This document shows, in pieces, positions 11,239 to 22,871 of a DNA stretch of 64,000 nt. The notes under the pieces are model-generated. The model worked only from the letters and a program-made list of their open reading frames with translations. It was not told the origin of the DNA and ran no database searches. Source of the DNA: Hexactinellida sp. DTS-2022. Its lineage: Eukaryota > Porifera > Hexactinellida. The stretch lies in NCBI GenBank assembly GCA_028753945.1, contig JAPNXP010000016.1, positions 682,001 through 746,000 on the forward strand, in the 5' to 3' direction. A program made the position numbers and the translations under genes. Position 1 is the stretch's first letter. The number at the start of each line of letters is the position of its first letter.

Positions 11239-13142
11239 TACTATATATTAAAGTAAATACGTAGTCCAAGTGTGGGTATTGTATGTTAATTGTACAATTG
11301 TAGTAACCTCCAACTAAATTGGATTGCATATATCATATATATCATATATTATACGGGATCCATTCATTATAAATTTGCAATAACAATTTATTAATTACGG
11401 ATATAATATTTCCACAATTACAATCGAAGAATTTCAGAGAAATAGCATGTCTTTTGTAAACTAAAGTATATATAACGTACCTGATTCAGTTGAGATTATA
11501 TTGATTAGATGCTAATGCTAAGAATTGCTAGTTGGAATACTCAGGAAGATTCGTTAGTAGTGTAAGTGCACAAATGGAATGTGTTACAGAAGAGGTAGCT
11601 TAAAGTATTATTAACAAGGACTTGAAGCAAATAACTAGCCAAATGGTCAAATTTTTGGAATAACCTATCCATGGTGTTCATTATAAGCAAAGCAGAGCGT
11701 TATTATGATCCTCAAGCAGTGTGGGTTAGCATAATAAATATTGCACTAAAAACGAAATAAATGTATTTAGAACCCAATATAAATTACTGATTTGTATTTC
11801 AATTTATCTAATACCAAGTTTGTAAGCAAAAGCTATTTGGCAACGCAACGTAAACGGAAATATTTAACTTTAATTAAATAAATAATAACTTACATATACG
11901 TATGTAGACCGTCTACTTCTACACCAACTGCCGTATTAACTTAAGTACGTAATTAAAATTTCTTTGTGAATACGACAGCAGGATTTCTTAACTCAAATAG
12001 TATTACTCAGTGACAGCAGGGACTTTTGATCTACAAAATTTATAGACGGCCGACAAATATTTAGCATAGTTCATTTTGTCATTTATAGACCGTATATAAT
12101 AAGGAAGCTCTTAATTAACCCAATTACAATCATGAATCAAAGAACTATGGATTAAGTATACTGTAATTCAGATTCTCACATTATTATGAAATCCATGACC
12201 TAATCACCTAATAGTACATTAAATTAGAATTAACTAAACTTTTAATATAAATGAAATTATGCGTAATTCGTGACTTGTTAAGTTGTATTTTCTAGGAAGG
12301 CGGAAATTCGAACTATTCAAACGAATTCATCAGTTTAGACGACAAATTAACGTGCAAATAAATTTAGTCAATATTAGCTCTTAAGTTCTAACTATGCTAC
12401 AACTAATTACGTATGCCAAGTTCGCCAATATATTGTATACAGTAGAACCTCTTTAGTACATATGAGCGATAAAATGCAATCACCTCATCCGAAATTCGTA
12501 TTAAAAGGCTTAGAAGGGGCTGAAATAGTGTTCCTATTAACCGGAATTTCCTATTAATCGTGTTTGTACTAACGAGGTTCTACTGTAGTTTATATACGAT
12601 TACACAAACAAATGAGTCCTCAATGATCAGTAGGTTGGCTTAACACTATCTATATATCTATATATATATATATAATGCGCATTTGGCTGAATATGTTAAT
12701 TGCAGCATGCACGAACTGAATTTATGACTAGATATTCAATTGAATTTCAAATTCCATTCATCCCAATGAATTCAATAACAAATAATCTCTACACTATTAT
12801 AAGCTGTTACACAAAATTAAACAGAGAATAGAGTGAAATAAGACACAAATAATATAATTAATAGAAATAATACAAGTTAATATAAACAGATTGTAGATAT
12901 TATTCCAGTAATATATATAGTAGCAATATTATTACTTAATAATTCAATGTTAAAAAAATACAAAATTAATTTTACTCATCATTTCAAAGTACTATTACTA
13001 CTAGTGACAAAATATTACCTTGAGAGAACAACAATATGTATGTTTGTGAGTGAAAGTAATAGGTAAACAACAACAACTACAGAACAACTACAAAAAAATA
13101 AACAAATAAACTACTGTGTCAGTGGGGAGTTGGGTCCATAGA
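11239..13142. other. Intergenic, AT-rich, no gene seen
   Basis: Between the divergent-side ends of the NADAR and PAK genes I find no convincing ORF. It contains one MITE (12440-12585) and a (TA)n stretch near 12640-12675. The 3' end of the PAK transcript probably falls near 12900-13140. Confidence 0.6.
12440..12585. mobile_element. TA-flanked MITE, CAGTAGAACCTC family
   Basis: Ends CAGTAGAACCTCTTTAGTAC and GTACTAACGAGGTTCTACTG are inverted and flanked by TA. Related single ends occur near 22690, 22990 and 39475. Confidence 0.7.
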
Positions 13143-14714
13143 CTAATTCTTTTTCAGAGACTTTTTAGCTGCTATTATATTCCGTGTGAGGGAGCTTAAA
13201 GGGCCGGCCTTCCTAATGAAAGGATGACGTAGCAGCTCATCGGCAGCAGGGCGCGTGTTCGGATCCATTTCAAGAGATTTAGACAGGAAGTCTCGGAGAT
13301 CTGGAGATAGCTTTTCTGGATTGTTAATTTTTGGTGTACCATACGTAGCGATTAGGTACAACGCACGAAGCGGGTTTTCATTCAAATACGGCGGCTCTCC
13401 TTCAATCATCTCAATCGTCATTATCCCCAAACTCCAAATATCCACTTTAGTTCCGTACTGCTTCCGCGTGACGACCTCAGGCGCCATCCAGTAGGGCGTC
13501 CCTACCATAGTGCGGCGCTTCGTCTGCTCGGGAGTTATCTGAGCGCAGAAACCGAAGTCTGTTATCTTCACCTGTCCGTCCATTCCTAACAGAACATTAT
13601 CGCTCTTTATATCTCGATGTATTACATTCCGCGTGTGTAGGAAATGTAGCGCTTGAAGGCATTCGCGGCAAATCGCGGCTATCTGCGGTTCTTCTAATAT
13701 TGTTTCCGTGACAACATCCGTTAGAGAGCCTCCCTGCAAATATTCCATTACCACCCATAATTCGTCAGTCACCAGGTAGCTGTCAAGGTAATTGACAATA
13801 TTCGCTTGTTTATTTTCCTTCATGACGATTATCTCATTGATGATGAGCTCTTTCTTCGGTTGCGACGCTAAATTCATTTGTTTTATTGCCACTTCGTTGC
13901 CGCTGGAGAGCTCCATCGCGGTTATAACAGTCCCAGAGGCGCCTTTCCCAATCTCCTGCTTTGCAATGTATTTGCGTGTCGGGTCTCCCACACTAACAAT
14001 CCCACGGAGACGCGCTAGCACCTCTTGGTCGGTCATTTTCCCTCTCGCAGGGGCGCCTTTTGTTCTCAAGACGTCCGCATTCGTCTCGTTGCCGGGGGCA
14101 GGATGTGGCTCGCATGCGGTTTTTGTCGAGTGGGATTTCTTCTCCGGGATGTCCGGGGGTTTCCCGGAGGGGGACGAGGTCATGGCGATTGGCTGGGCTG
14201 GCTTCGAGGCGATGGAGGGAGGGACTTTGTGCTTGGTAGACATCGGCCGCGGCGGGACGTCCGGAATAGCGCCGCTGAGCTTTGAGGAGTCCAGTGTGGG
14301 GACGGGGGGCGGCTGGTAGTGGTGTTCCTGTGTCTGAGTGCTCATGTACTTCTCTGTGTAGGTCTTAGCACTGATATTCTGTGAGTTATAAAACTTCAGG
14401 ACGGAAATGACCGTCTCGGGATTCTTGCCTTGCTCCAGCTTGTCTATACCGGCATTCTGAAGCATCACCTTCCATTCGGCCGGCATTCCACTGAACTCAC
14501 CGGTTGTTGGGTCAAATCCTACGTGAATATCGTGCTTGAAGTCTGAAGGATATGAAATGTCCGGTTTGTATTCTGATTTTTTCTTTGAAGAACCAAGGAA
14601 TGTTGTAAATCGAGACATCGTGCCTTTCTTTCCGACTGGACTAGATGTTATATTGTTATTCCCGTCAGAGACTGCGTAATTATCACTATTACCTAATTTG
14701 AAACCGTCGGCCAT
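13143..14714 (-). CDS. p21-activated kinase, group I (PAK1/2/3-like)
   Basis: Serine/threonine kinase acting downstream of Rac/Cdc42 on the actin cytoskeleton. The 523-residue protein has a CRIB motif ([15 protein letters not shown], about 53-67) running into the autoinhibitory segment typical of group I PAKs (to about 112), a proline-rich linker (about 133-220), and a full kinase domain: glycine loop GKGASGTV (256-263), catalytic Lys278 in [12 protein letters not shown] (366-373), DFG (386-388), and activation-loop Thr402 in [12 protein letters not shown], equivalent to PAK1 Thr423. It ends with the PLSSLT segment of PAK1-3. The N-terminal Nck-binding PxxP of vertebrate PAK1 is not seen. A basic patch (KKK, 44-46) precedes CRIB. 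The gene is one exon. Start chosen as the first ATG, with no in-frame upstream alternative noted. Confidence 0.96.
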   Translation of the reverse strand: MADGFKLGNSDNYAVSDGNNNITSSPVGKKGTMSRFTTFLGSSKKKSEYKPDISYPSDFKHDIHVGFDPTTGEFSGMPAEWKVMLQNAGIDKLEQGKNPETVISVLKFYNSQNISAKTYTEKYMSTQTQEHHYQPPPVPTLDSSKLSGAIPDVPPRPMSTKHKVPPSIASKPAQPIAMTSSPSGKPPDIPEKKSHSTKTACEPHPAPGNETNADVLRTKGAPARGKMTDQEVLARLRGIVSVGDPTRKYIAKQEIGKGASGTVITAMELSSGNEVAIKQMNLASQPKKELIINEIIVMKENKQANIVNYLDSYLVTDELWVVMEYLQGGSLTDVVTETILEEPQIAAICRECLQALHFLHTRNVIHRDIKSDNVLLGMDGQVKITDFGFCAQITPEQTKRRTMVGTPYWMAPEVVTRKQYGTKVDIWSLGIMTIEMIEGEPPYLNENPLRALYLIATYGTPKINNPEKLSPDLRDFLSKSLEMDPNTRPAADELLRHPFIRKAGPLSSLTRNIIAAKKSLKKN

Positions 14715-15016
14715 TGGCAGAGAAGGTCAAATTGTACTAGCAATATTGTACATAATTAATTGGGTAGTTATAATACATGTATGGACTATACGTAGATTGT
14801 TTATAAAATTTCTAAATTAAATGAGAAATCAAGACCGACTTATTTCACACGTAGTGACACAAATAAATATTGAGATAAACTAGATAGGAAATAATGGCAA
14901 TCACCAAATAGATAAATCAGTATCAATATCAATATACTGTATCTATATATATAGTTAGTATAAATCTCAGTATATTAGCGCACTTCGCTTGCTAAGGTCA
15001 CTTCGCGGCAGAACAC

Positions 15017-15053
15017 AACCACACACCAACCGCTTCGCGGTTGGTGTGTGGTT
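15017..15053. other. Perfect 17-bp-stem hairpin
   Basis: AACCACACACCAACCGC, loop TTC, then the exact complement. Nearby CGCTTCGCG-type motifs (14975-15010) resemble the loops of the Helitron hairpin cassettes. It lies 15 bases before the Helitron at 15068 and may be the 3' hairpin of another element. Confidence 0.75.
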
Positions 15054-15067
15054 TACAACTTATAACA

Positions 15068-15360
15068 TCTATATTATTAAGAAAGCTTGGTCCGTCCGTC
15101 CGCCCCTGTAACTCTTTGCTACATTACCCGATCCTGACGAAATAAATATCAATCGAAAGCTCTTGCAAGGGAGACCTCGGGAAATATAATGGGTTCCACA
15201 AAAAGGTGTTAGTTCCATAATTACACAGCATTTTGTTTTTTGTACTAATATGCATATATATGCCTATTGTTAAAGGTCTAATCCTATTGGTTACTGCTAA
15301 CTGGGATATTAACTATTTATGCCGACTAATTCGTCGCAAGGCGACGGGTCACTTGGCTAG
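15068..15360 (+). mobile_element. Canonical short non-autonomous Helitron
   Basis: Starts TCTATATTATTAAG preceded by A and ends with hairpin CGTCGC-aag-GCGACG (15332-15346), then GGGTCACTTGG and CTAG (15357-15360), followed by T. A 5' TC, a 3' hairpin about 11 nt before CTAG, and insertion between A and T are the defining Helitron features. 293 bp, no coding capacity. Confidence 0.85.
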
Positions 15361-15565
15361 TTGATTATAAAGCGTAAATAGGCCTAAAATAATCAAATTT
15401 AACTATGGGAGATTTTAGTGATTACGTCATCATACGATAATGAGTAAGCGTATTGGCAATCTCGTATGACCAACGTGTCCGTATCATTAATGTGCATGTT
15501 CTATTAAATTTAGATTTTGTCTTTTAGAGGGTGCGAATTATGTGCGAATAAGTGACTTTTCACGC
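15361..15565 (-). repeat. Inverted copy of the 23.5-kb repeat
   Basis: The segment from AGCGTAAATAGGCCTA to GTGCGAATTATGTGCGA is the reverse complement, with divergence, of 23467-23690. It abuts the Helitron end and extends the list of Helitron-like fragments here. Confidence 0.6.
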
Positions 15566-17194
15566 TTCTCTAAATCTGAACATACAAACAAATATATACA
15601 TATACTAGCGCGCTAGTAATAATTCAAATAACAAGGGTTGTTTTTCTAAAAATACTTGTACACTAGGTAATCTAAATAGTGAAAGTATATTATAAAATTA
15701 TAAATGCTCAAGATATAAACTGTCATAACGATGAGGTGTGAGAAATTTCGAGTTTGAGTGTTGTCGGGCGCCAAAAGTTACCCCTATATCTATGCCAAAA
15801 ATCAGATTTGGAAATCGTCCAGTTTCTTCAATCAACTCGGAACATACAGACAAATATATATACGTATCTAATATCTATACACGTATATACATTTTTGTGA
15901 TTTAAGAGTATCAATATAAATTTCTAAATTAGGTGATTAGAAATTTTCTTTTGAATTTAGAAGGAATAGTAATTAATTACAAGAATTAACACTAAGCTAG
16001 AGCGAAGGTACTTTATACTTGATAGAGTCATTTCAGACAGGAAACTATGAAGATAGGAAAGGAACAGCTTAAGCGGAGTCTACTGCATTAGCTGGGATTT
16101 GATATATAAATAGCGAAAATACTATTTCCAAGGTATGACAATTGAGATATGTAGTATATCTTACTAAAATGCTAGCCATTATTTTATATTCCAATCAGTC
16201 CAATTTATGTGTTGAGAGTCAGTAAGTAGTTCATTTTAATAATGTAAAAAGGATTATTGTATAATTTGGCAGGGCGAACTTTAGGCTTTTATTCACAGTG
16301 AATATAAAGCAGTCTTGTTATTTCCTGAAGCTCAACAATAATTGAGTGTTACTAAGAGGATTCCACACAGTAGTTTACTTATAAATATTACCAAGGGGCC
16401 GTTCAAACGTTACGTAACGCAAATCCCATGAAACACCCCCTCCATATGTCACACCTTTTAATTTTCACTTGTTTGGAATTCAAAAAGGATGGTCTGTCAG
16501 TGTCACACATTGGTTGACCCCCTTTGGAAGCGTTAATTAATTATGTTTAAACGATCCACGATTTTCACAAGTTTGTATTAATATATCTGTTTAGTTCCTC
16601 ACAATTGGACTGATTGTATATACCATTACAAAAAATTATTTAATGGAATTTCCATCTGTAATCACTCTAAAGAACCAAATAACATTAAAAAAGATAAGAT
16701 AGGTAACAATAGAATAATGACTATATGAATACTTGCAGGTGATTCAGATGAAATAAATTTAAATTTAAATGCCTCGCGACTTAACTAAACCGAGAATGTA
16801 TAGAAAAGCTAAGCCATACAATAAATGAGGAGAATTAGTTTTTATGAAATTTCTGGTATACAATTATGAATTTATAGCAATTCAAGAAATCATAAATCCT
16901 TATTCTATTTGCATTTCAAATTTTGCTAGCATTTATACAATAAAAATACTAAGTTAGCTTTTTGGTAGACAATTTATTGTTTCTCCAAAGCAAACACAAT
17001 TGATAATTTTTGAATAGGATATGAGTTTCAAAAAGCCGCGATTTTTAGTGTGTGTTAACTGAATTTGATATTAAAATGCCTTATATTGAAATTGTATTGA
17101 AAGTATAGAGATTTGGGAATTCATATCAAAAAGAAAAATTCTGTCAGGTCTTTAGTTACTGAAACTTCATAATAATTCAAGTGGGCATAAAATC
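15566..17194. other. Intergenic, no gene seen
   Basis: AT-rich, no convincing ORF. It holds a perfect palindrome ACTAGCGCGCTAGT near 15606 and a possible degenerate MITE at about 16395-16560 (GGGGCCGTTCAAACGTTACG at its left end). Confidence 0.5.
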
Positions 17195-18076
17195 TAGGGC
17201 TGAAAGATATTCAAAATGTAACGAACCAACCTTTTTCTAAACGAAATAATATTCAAATATGCCGTTCGTATTGATGACTGGAAAATAGTTATTTGTTAAT
17301 GTTGCAATAGTTAATCATAGTGATAAAGTGTATTAGACACAAGTTAGTTATTACAAAGGTTAGTTTAGGTAGGAATTTATATTTACGATCTCTCCAATTT
17401 AAGTCATGTTGTTATCGAAAAGTAGTTAACGAATATCCGGTTCAATCTATTATTCTTTCAATCGAATATTCGAAATTTCGGTATATTCGTTTCAGGGTTG
17501 GGTTCAAGTACAATTTACTTAAGTACTTCTGTAATTAAGTACATTTTCTGAGTACTTGTACTTGTACTTAAGTACTTTCACCATTTTTCCGTTGTACTTG
17601 TACTTGTACTTAATTACTTTCCTCATTTTTCTAAAGTACTTGCACTTGTACTTGAGTACTTGTTACTCGTGACTTTTTTATCATTCAATATATTTCCAAC
17701 ACACATCATTGATGTTCCTCAAATCCCATCTCAAATAAAGTAGTGTTACTTAATACTTAGTATATTAGGAATTGTGTTCGTGTCAAGGACTACTGCTAAA
17801 TCAATTAAATAGATTTGGATGATACTATATAAACTATGTATTTAGCAATTTCTACTATTAGTAAGAGAGATTTATCATAAGAGCTTGGGAAGTACTTGTA
17901 CTTGTACTTAAGTATTTTCCTAATTTTTTCATTGTACTTGTACTTGTACTTAAGTACTTTAAGTTTACCTGTACTTGTACTTGTATTGTACTTGAATATC
18001 TGAAAAGTAGTAGTACTTGTACTTAAGTACTTTCAAATGTACATGAACCCAACCCTGATTCGTTTCAGCCCTAATA
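17195..18076. mobile_element. Older inverted-repeat element hosting a hAT MITE
   Basis: AGGGCTGAAAGATATTC at the left and its near-complement (CGTTTCAGCCCT) at the right enclose the 17493-18057 MITE. Inner flanks carry repeated ATTCGAATATTCG motifs. A related piece lies near 47020-47085. No TSD resolved. Confidence 0.5.
17493..18057. mobile_element. hAT MITE with (ACTTGT)n-type subterminal repeats
   Basis: Ends CAGGGTTGGGTTCAAGTAC and GTACATGAACCCAACCCTG, flanked by a perfect 8-bp target duplication ATTCGTTT (17485-17492 and 18058-18065), the hAT signature. Both halves are filled with repeats of GTACTTGTACTTAAGTACTT, likely transposase-binding subterminal repeats. Confidence 0.9.
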
Positions 18077-18404
18077 ACCATTTTAACAAAAAGATAGTTA
18101 TATATGTGAATCGAGTTAAACTATTAACTTACATATTCTCCAATATATCAAGGCTCTAGCATGTAATAAAAAGATTAGTAGTCTCCATTATATTATCCAT
18201 GGTTTCATTCAGGTCTGTGTATTACCAACCAACCAAAAGAACCTGTCATAGTAAAACTAAGGCAAAATACCGGGAAAATAAATTTTCTCATATGAATAAG
18301 CATTAGAAAAATCGCTGCTGATTAATAATTCTCTATTAATGTTTTGTTTTATAGGTAATCAGAAAAAGCGACCTTAAAATCAAATATTTGTTTCCAAAAG
18401 ATAT

Positions 18405-18571
18405 AGTCGACTCAGCTCCGCTTAATAAATTTGACCCGATTAAGCGAAAAATCTATTAACCAAAAATATTTTAAGCCAGAATGTAATTCTGTCCTATAAA
18501 TCCTGTGAAATATTTACCCGATTATGCGGATAAATCTATTAACTGGTGGCTCTATTAAGCGGAGTATACTG
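18405..18571. mobile_element. MITE, CGCTTAATAGAG family, copy 1
   Basis: Ends AGTCGACTCAGCTCCGC and GCGGAGTATACTGTA. It shares GACCCGATTAAGCG and CTATTAACC with copies at 19023-19207 and 58223-58405. Confidence 0.7.
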
Positions 18572-19022
18572 TATTTAATTCCAAAATATACTTTTGAAAG
18601 TAACCAATTATTAATTGTATTTATTTGCAAAATTAATTCAAAAATCTCTATTTATACTAATTTCAATAGTTTTATTTTTAACTTTTGAATCATAAGTATT
18701 TATATATAAAGTCCGTGAAATTAAACAATTGCCATATCCTATGCAATTACTTATATATAAAAATTCCTTATAAAGAAATAATGAAAGTAGAATATCCAAT
18801 GTTATATCTCACTTTAAGTACAAAAGCCTTTTTGAGCAAAAGAGTAATATTTGGAGAGTAATCAATACAAGTTTTCAGTTTAAATAAAGCAATCTAGCTC
18901 TTAAAAGGAAGCTAACAGATAGGAAGTGGTTATGGCCTAAATGTGTTCACTACTGATGGAACCAATTTATTTATTTTAAGACTACTGAGATTATCAGAAT
19001 CTCTTATATTGAAAATTAAGTA

Positions 19023-19207
19023 CATTCGACTCCGCTTAATAGAGTCACCTCGGGACCAGGTCACTTTGACCCGATTAAGCGGAGAAATCTATTAACCGAA
19101 AATATTTTAAGCCAAAATGCAATTCCGTCCTTTAAATCCTGTGAAATTTTGACCCGATTAAGCAGTGCAATCTATTAACCGGTGGCTCTATTAAGCGGAG
19201 CCGACTG
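19023..19207. mobile_element. MITE, CGCTTAATAGAG family, copy 2
   Basis: CATTCGACTCCGCTTAATAG at the left is inverted as CTATTAAGCGGAGCCGACTG at the right, with a terminal TA. Confidence 0.75.
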
Positions 19208-19459
19208 TATAAACAATTATATTTTCTGAAAAGTTTCACAATTCCGTATGGTAGTTCGCATAGTATTATTTCTTTATGGACAATCGTTTTTCATAGTGAA
19301 CACTGCATTTCTTTTGAATAACTTAATTTAATATTAAGGAGATTTAGAATTATAAATTATATTATTGTTTATGATAGCCGTCCGGATTCAATTGATCACT
19401 AACTGAAAATTATGAAATTGTACCGAACTGTACATTATGTTTGATTTGGTCCCAACGAG

Positions 19460-20538
19460 TTCGGACATGGCCTACTTAATATACGGCTATATATGTCGCC
19501 GAGAAGGTCATAAAACAAAGAGGCCAGTTTCTAATTTTCAAAATGGAGAATTGATCTTTATTCGAATAATTAGCAATGATAGAGCTGAAAAGTGTATTAT
19601 AACTATATAGGAATATGGTATCCAGGTATACATAGCACCCTCCAGAATTGTGATATGTCATCATTTGATGACGTTATGGTTATTTTGGTTGCGAATTATC
19701 TTGTTTTTCTAGCATACTTTTAACATAGTTAAACGCGTTATAAATGTTCAAAATTGGAACATGGTTATACCCAGAAGTAGTAGAATAAAATATATCGAAA
19801 TTATAAATGGAATGTTGACACATTCCTTGGTTGCCATGGAAAATGTATATTTCCTAAAATGTGCCATAACTCAAAAACTATGAATGTTATGTAAACTAGA
19901 CTGGTACTGATCTGTCCGGAATAGGTAACTTCCTATTCATCGATAATACATTTTATATGCCTAACTTCAATAATTTTTGAGATAATGAGTCATTACCTAA
20001 TAATGAATTAAGGGTTAATTATCTCATTATCTCAAAAATTATTGAAGTTAGGCATATAAAAAATAGGAAGTTACCTATTCCGGACAGATCAGTACCAGTC
20101 TAGTTTACATAACATTCATAGTTTTTGAGTTATGGCACATTTTAGGAAATATACATTTTCCATGGCAACCGAGGAATGTGTCAACATTCCATTTATAATT
20201 TCGATATATTTTATTCTACTACTTCTGGGTATAACCATGTTCCAATTTTGAACATTTATAACGCGTTTAACTATGTAAAAAGTATGCTAGAAAAACAAGA
20301 TAATTCGCAACCAAAATAACCATAACGTCATCAAATGATGACATATCACAATTCTGGAGGGTGCTATGTATACCTGGATACCATATTCCTATATAGTTAT
20401 AATACACTTTTCAGCTCTATCATTGCTAATTATTCGAATAAAGATCAATTCTCCATTTTGAAAATTAGAAACTGGCCTCTGTTTTATGGCCTTCTCGGCG
20501 ACATATATAGCCGTATATTAAGTAGGCCATGGTTCGGA
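19460..20538. mobile_element. Foldback element: ~1.07-kb near-perfect palindrome
   Basis: Two arms of about 510 bp (19466-19990 and 20015-20533) are inverted and almost identical; both even encode the same spurious peptide start MMTYHNSGGCYVY. Outer ends are ACATGGCCTACTTAA and TTAAGTAGGCCATG, flanked by the direct repeat GTTCGG. The centre (about 19990-20015) is the only non-palindromic part. A single-arm relative is at 35066-35884 and another partial pair at 29838-30355. Confidence 0.85.
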
Positions 20539-21026
20539 TAATATATAAATTTAATAGGGGTCTTGTCTTTATTTTAATTGTAACCTTTATTTTTTGCTTG
20601 GATTATATTATTGAAGAATACTAATTAAAAATCCGGCTAAAGTAACTATTTTCTAAAAAATTGGATAGTAAAATAATTTAATCTTGCAGGGTCATAATAA
20701 GCAACCGAATTATATAGAGACTTCAAAAGTGAGAGGTATAATGTATTCGCTATCAGGGTCGCTTGTTTAATTGGACATTTGGATTAAGACATCCTTTTAT
20801 TCTAACTCACAATAGAGATATGCAATTAATCTCAATTAACCGAATATAAATCGTATTTCGTCTGTCCCAATTTATTGGTCCTAGAAGTGTATAATAAGCA
20901 ACCCTGACTATAAACACATTTAATTGGAAACAATAAATCGAATATACTACTTCATTCACTGTCTCAACACAGCAAATATTATTACTTTAGAAACACATCA
21001 AGAGCTTACATTAATATCAAATTAAA

Positions 21027-21791
21027 CTAGTCAACCTTATCCTTTTGCGGGTTATTGAGTTGTTGTGTAGTCCCTTCTCTCGCCTTTTTAGGTACGTATT
21101 GTTGATATTTTGACACACCACAACAGAAATATATAACCAAACCCAGAATAGATCCAAAACACAAACAGCTTAAGAAAAACCCTCCAGCAATATAAGCCAT
21201 ATAGATGGGATCTCCATTCATATTTCGCATCACATACTCCTGTGTCACCATTGAGAAATATATTACATACGCGAATATTGACATTATTGGGGAATAAGGT
21301 CGAAAATAAAATGGCACTTCCGGTGATTCTGACCACTCTTTATCGCGGATATACTGTGTAAAAGCTGTAAAAGATCGTTTGGAAGATTTGTATAATCTCA
21401 CTTCACCATTGTTTATATGAAAAATACTAGGCAAGGCTGTCACCATGAAATGCGATGAAATCAGAGGTTCGAGTGTGACGTCAACTTTCGCAACTTTTGT
21501 AGGTTTGTGTGGCTGATTGAAATGCGAGGCAACTTGCTCCCAAATCGGCACAAAACCTTGACAAGCAGGACACCAAGGTGCGAAAAATTCAATTAACCAT
21601 TCACCCTCAAAAGCTAAGCTAATATTATCTGACGTAAAATACGGGCAGTGTTCTATTAGCAATGCTGGTTCTTCTATGTCACCGGAAACTCCTGTCCCTG
21701 GGTCAATTGGAATGTGCTCAGTACCTGAAGTTACAATGTTAACCTGATAGAATACGAATACAAACGTGAAGTATAATCCGCAGTGCCTCAT
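21027..21791 (-). CDS. Thioredoxin-related transmembrane protein, TMX1-like
   Basis: Membrane-anchored ER protein-disulfide isomerase. 254 residues: an N-terminal hydrophobic signal sequence (about 1-22), a thioredoxin domain (about 45-155) with active site WCPAC (Cys74 and Cys77; CPAC is the TMX1 variant of CGHC), VAKVDVT strand, cis-proline segment TALPS (Pro121), and the KEW motif after the last helix as in human TMX1. A transmembrane helix spans about 198-223, followed by a short basic cytosolic tail. A weaker hydrophobic stretch at about 168-183 also occurs in TMX1. Human TMX1 is 280 residues; the acidic C-terminal tail is shorter here. Single exon; first ATG used because it begins the signal peptide. 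Confidence 0.9.
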   Translation of the reverse strand: MRHCGLYFTFVFVFYQVNIVTSGTEHIPIDPGTGVSGDIEEPALLIEHCPYFTSDNISLAFEGEWLIEFFAPWCPACQGFVPIWEQVASHFNQPHKPTKVAKVDVTLEPLISSHFMVTALPSIFHINNGEVRLYKSSKRSFTAFTQYIRDKEWSESPEVPFYFRPYSPIMSIFAYVIYFSMVTQEYVMRNMNGDPIYMAYIAGGFFLSCLCFGSILGLVIYFCCGVSKYQQYVPKKAREGTTQQLNNPQKDKVD

Positions 21792-22286
21792 TCTATATTC
21801 GAAAAATAAGCAAGAGAAAAAATAAATAATAATTCGGGAATTTCATATTAAATTAATTGCGCTGATAATAGGCAAAATAATTATTTATTCTAGACGTGAT
21901 AAATATATTATAACACAACACGTATTTATAAGGAGCATCTAGTATGGAACTCCGTGCTGAGATCAATGGTTTAAAGAATGGACACGAGATCTAATTAGGG
22001 CGGTAAGTGCCACAGCTGTCACAGTATCTAAATTATTGCGGCTCCAATTTATGGGTATAAAAATAGAAATATCGGATGAACTTTACACCCCCCCCCCCCA
22101 AACGTAACATACATACATATTATCTAAACATAATGATAAGTAAAACAACGACAAATAATAAAATAATATATTTTCATTATATTTATCAGGTGCTAACTCT
22201 TTGATAACTATAATACATAATAATAAATAATGTCTAGAGCTTTATTAGGCGAGTTTGTTCTCAATGTCTTAGAATATAAGAAGTTA
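21792..22286. other. Intergenic upstream of TMX1-like gene
   Basis: AT-rich, probably includes the TMX1-like promoter. No gene or repeat resolved apart from a poly-C run near 22088. Confidence 0.5.
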
Positions 22287-22370
22287 CAGTCAAACATCCG
22301 TTAATTCGAAATCTCATATGAAAATATATTTGTTCAAATTATGAATGTTCGAATTAACGGATGTGACAGT
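22287..22370. mobile_element. Short palindromic MITE
   Basis: CAGTCAAACATCCGTTAATT and its near-complement AATTAACGGATGTGACAG enclose about 40 bases. TA lies at the left edge. Confidence 0.55.
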
Positions 22371-22387
22371 ATACGTATTCTTAATCG

Positions 22388-22570
22388 TTGTTCAGACTAG
22401 TTGAGTCGCTACAGAAGCTAAATACAGCTATGAGTGGGACAGAGAGATACGGTTATGCTGACAGGACGGTGGTCCTGACTACAGTAAGTCTGTTAGGGCA
22501 TTTGGGAGATATGGATTGGTCAGCTGGTGTGTTTGGAATTCCTGGAGGCATGGTTACCGGCCCGGCCTTG
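22388..22570 (+). other. Possible lone coding exon, product unknown
   Basis: An open frame (about 60 codons) holds a composition unlike its AT-rich surroundings, with GYADRTVVLTTVSLLGHLG and a glycine-rich FGIPGGMVTG segment. It ends at a strong splice donor (TTGT|GTGAGT, 22570/22571). The arrangement vaguely recalls the C-terminal part of saccharopine-dehydrogenase-like oxidoreductases, but I could not find adjoining exons. It may be a gene relic. Confidence 0.25.
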
Positions 22571-22582
22571 TGTGAGTAACTA

Positions 22583-22712
22583 CAGTTAATACGAACAATA
22601 TTTCAGTCCCCTTCAATGTCTCTTATACAAATGATATTGGTTAATACGAATTCCGGATAAGGCGAACACATTTTGACTGTCACTTGGTGTTCGTACTAAC
22701 GAGGTTTTACTG
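22583..22712. mobile_element. TA-flanked MITE related to the CAGTAGAACCTC family
   Basis: CAGTTAATACGAAC at the left and GTTCGTACTAACGAGGTTTT then ACTG at the right, both flanked by TA. Confidence 0.55.
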
Positions 22713-22818
22713 TATTCTGTTCAACTCTTGATACTTTAGTACCAATGGACTCTAATTCCTTGTCCCTTTCTTACCAACTGACTGCAACATGTCTCTTTGG
22801 TAGAATAGATAGTCATAC

Positions 22819-22871
22819 CAGGGCCGGCGGAAGCGGGCCTGACCACTTAACGACTGCTTCCGCCGGCCCTG
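22819..22871. mobile_element. 53-bp inverted-repeat micro-element
   Basis: CAGGGCCGGCGGAAGC and its exact complement GCTTCCGCCGGCCCTG enclose 21 bases. CAGGG ends suggest a hAT MITE reduced to its termini; no clear 8-bp duplication. Confidence 0.65.

Noticed and set aside
13792..14319. 175-codon plus-strand frame
   Set aside because: Antisense to the PAK kinase coding region, which carries all the conserved motifs.
19476..20541. Two identical small peptides (MMTYHNSGGCYVY...) on opposite strands
   Set aside because: They are the two arms of the foldback palindrome, not genes.
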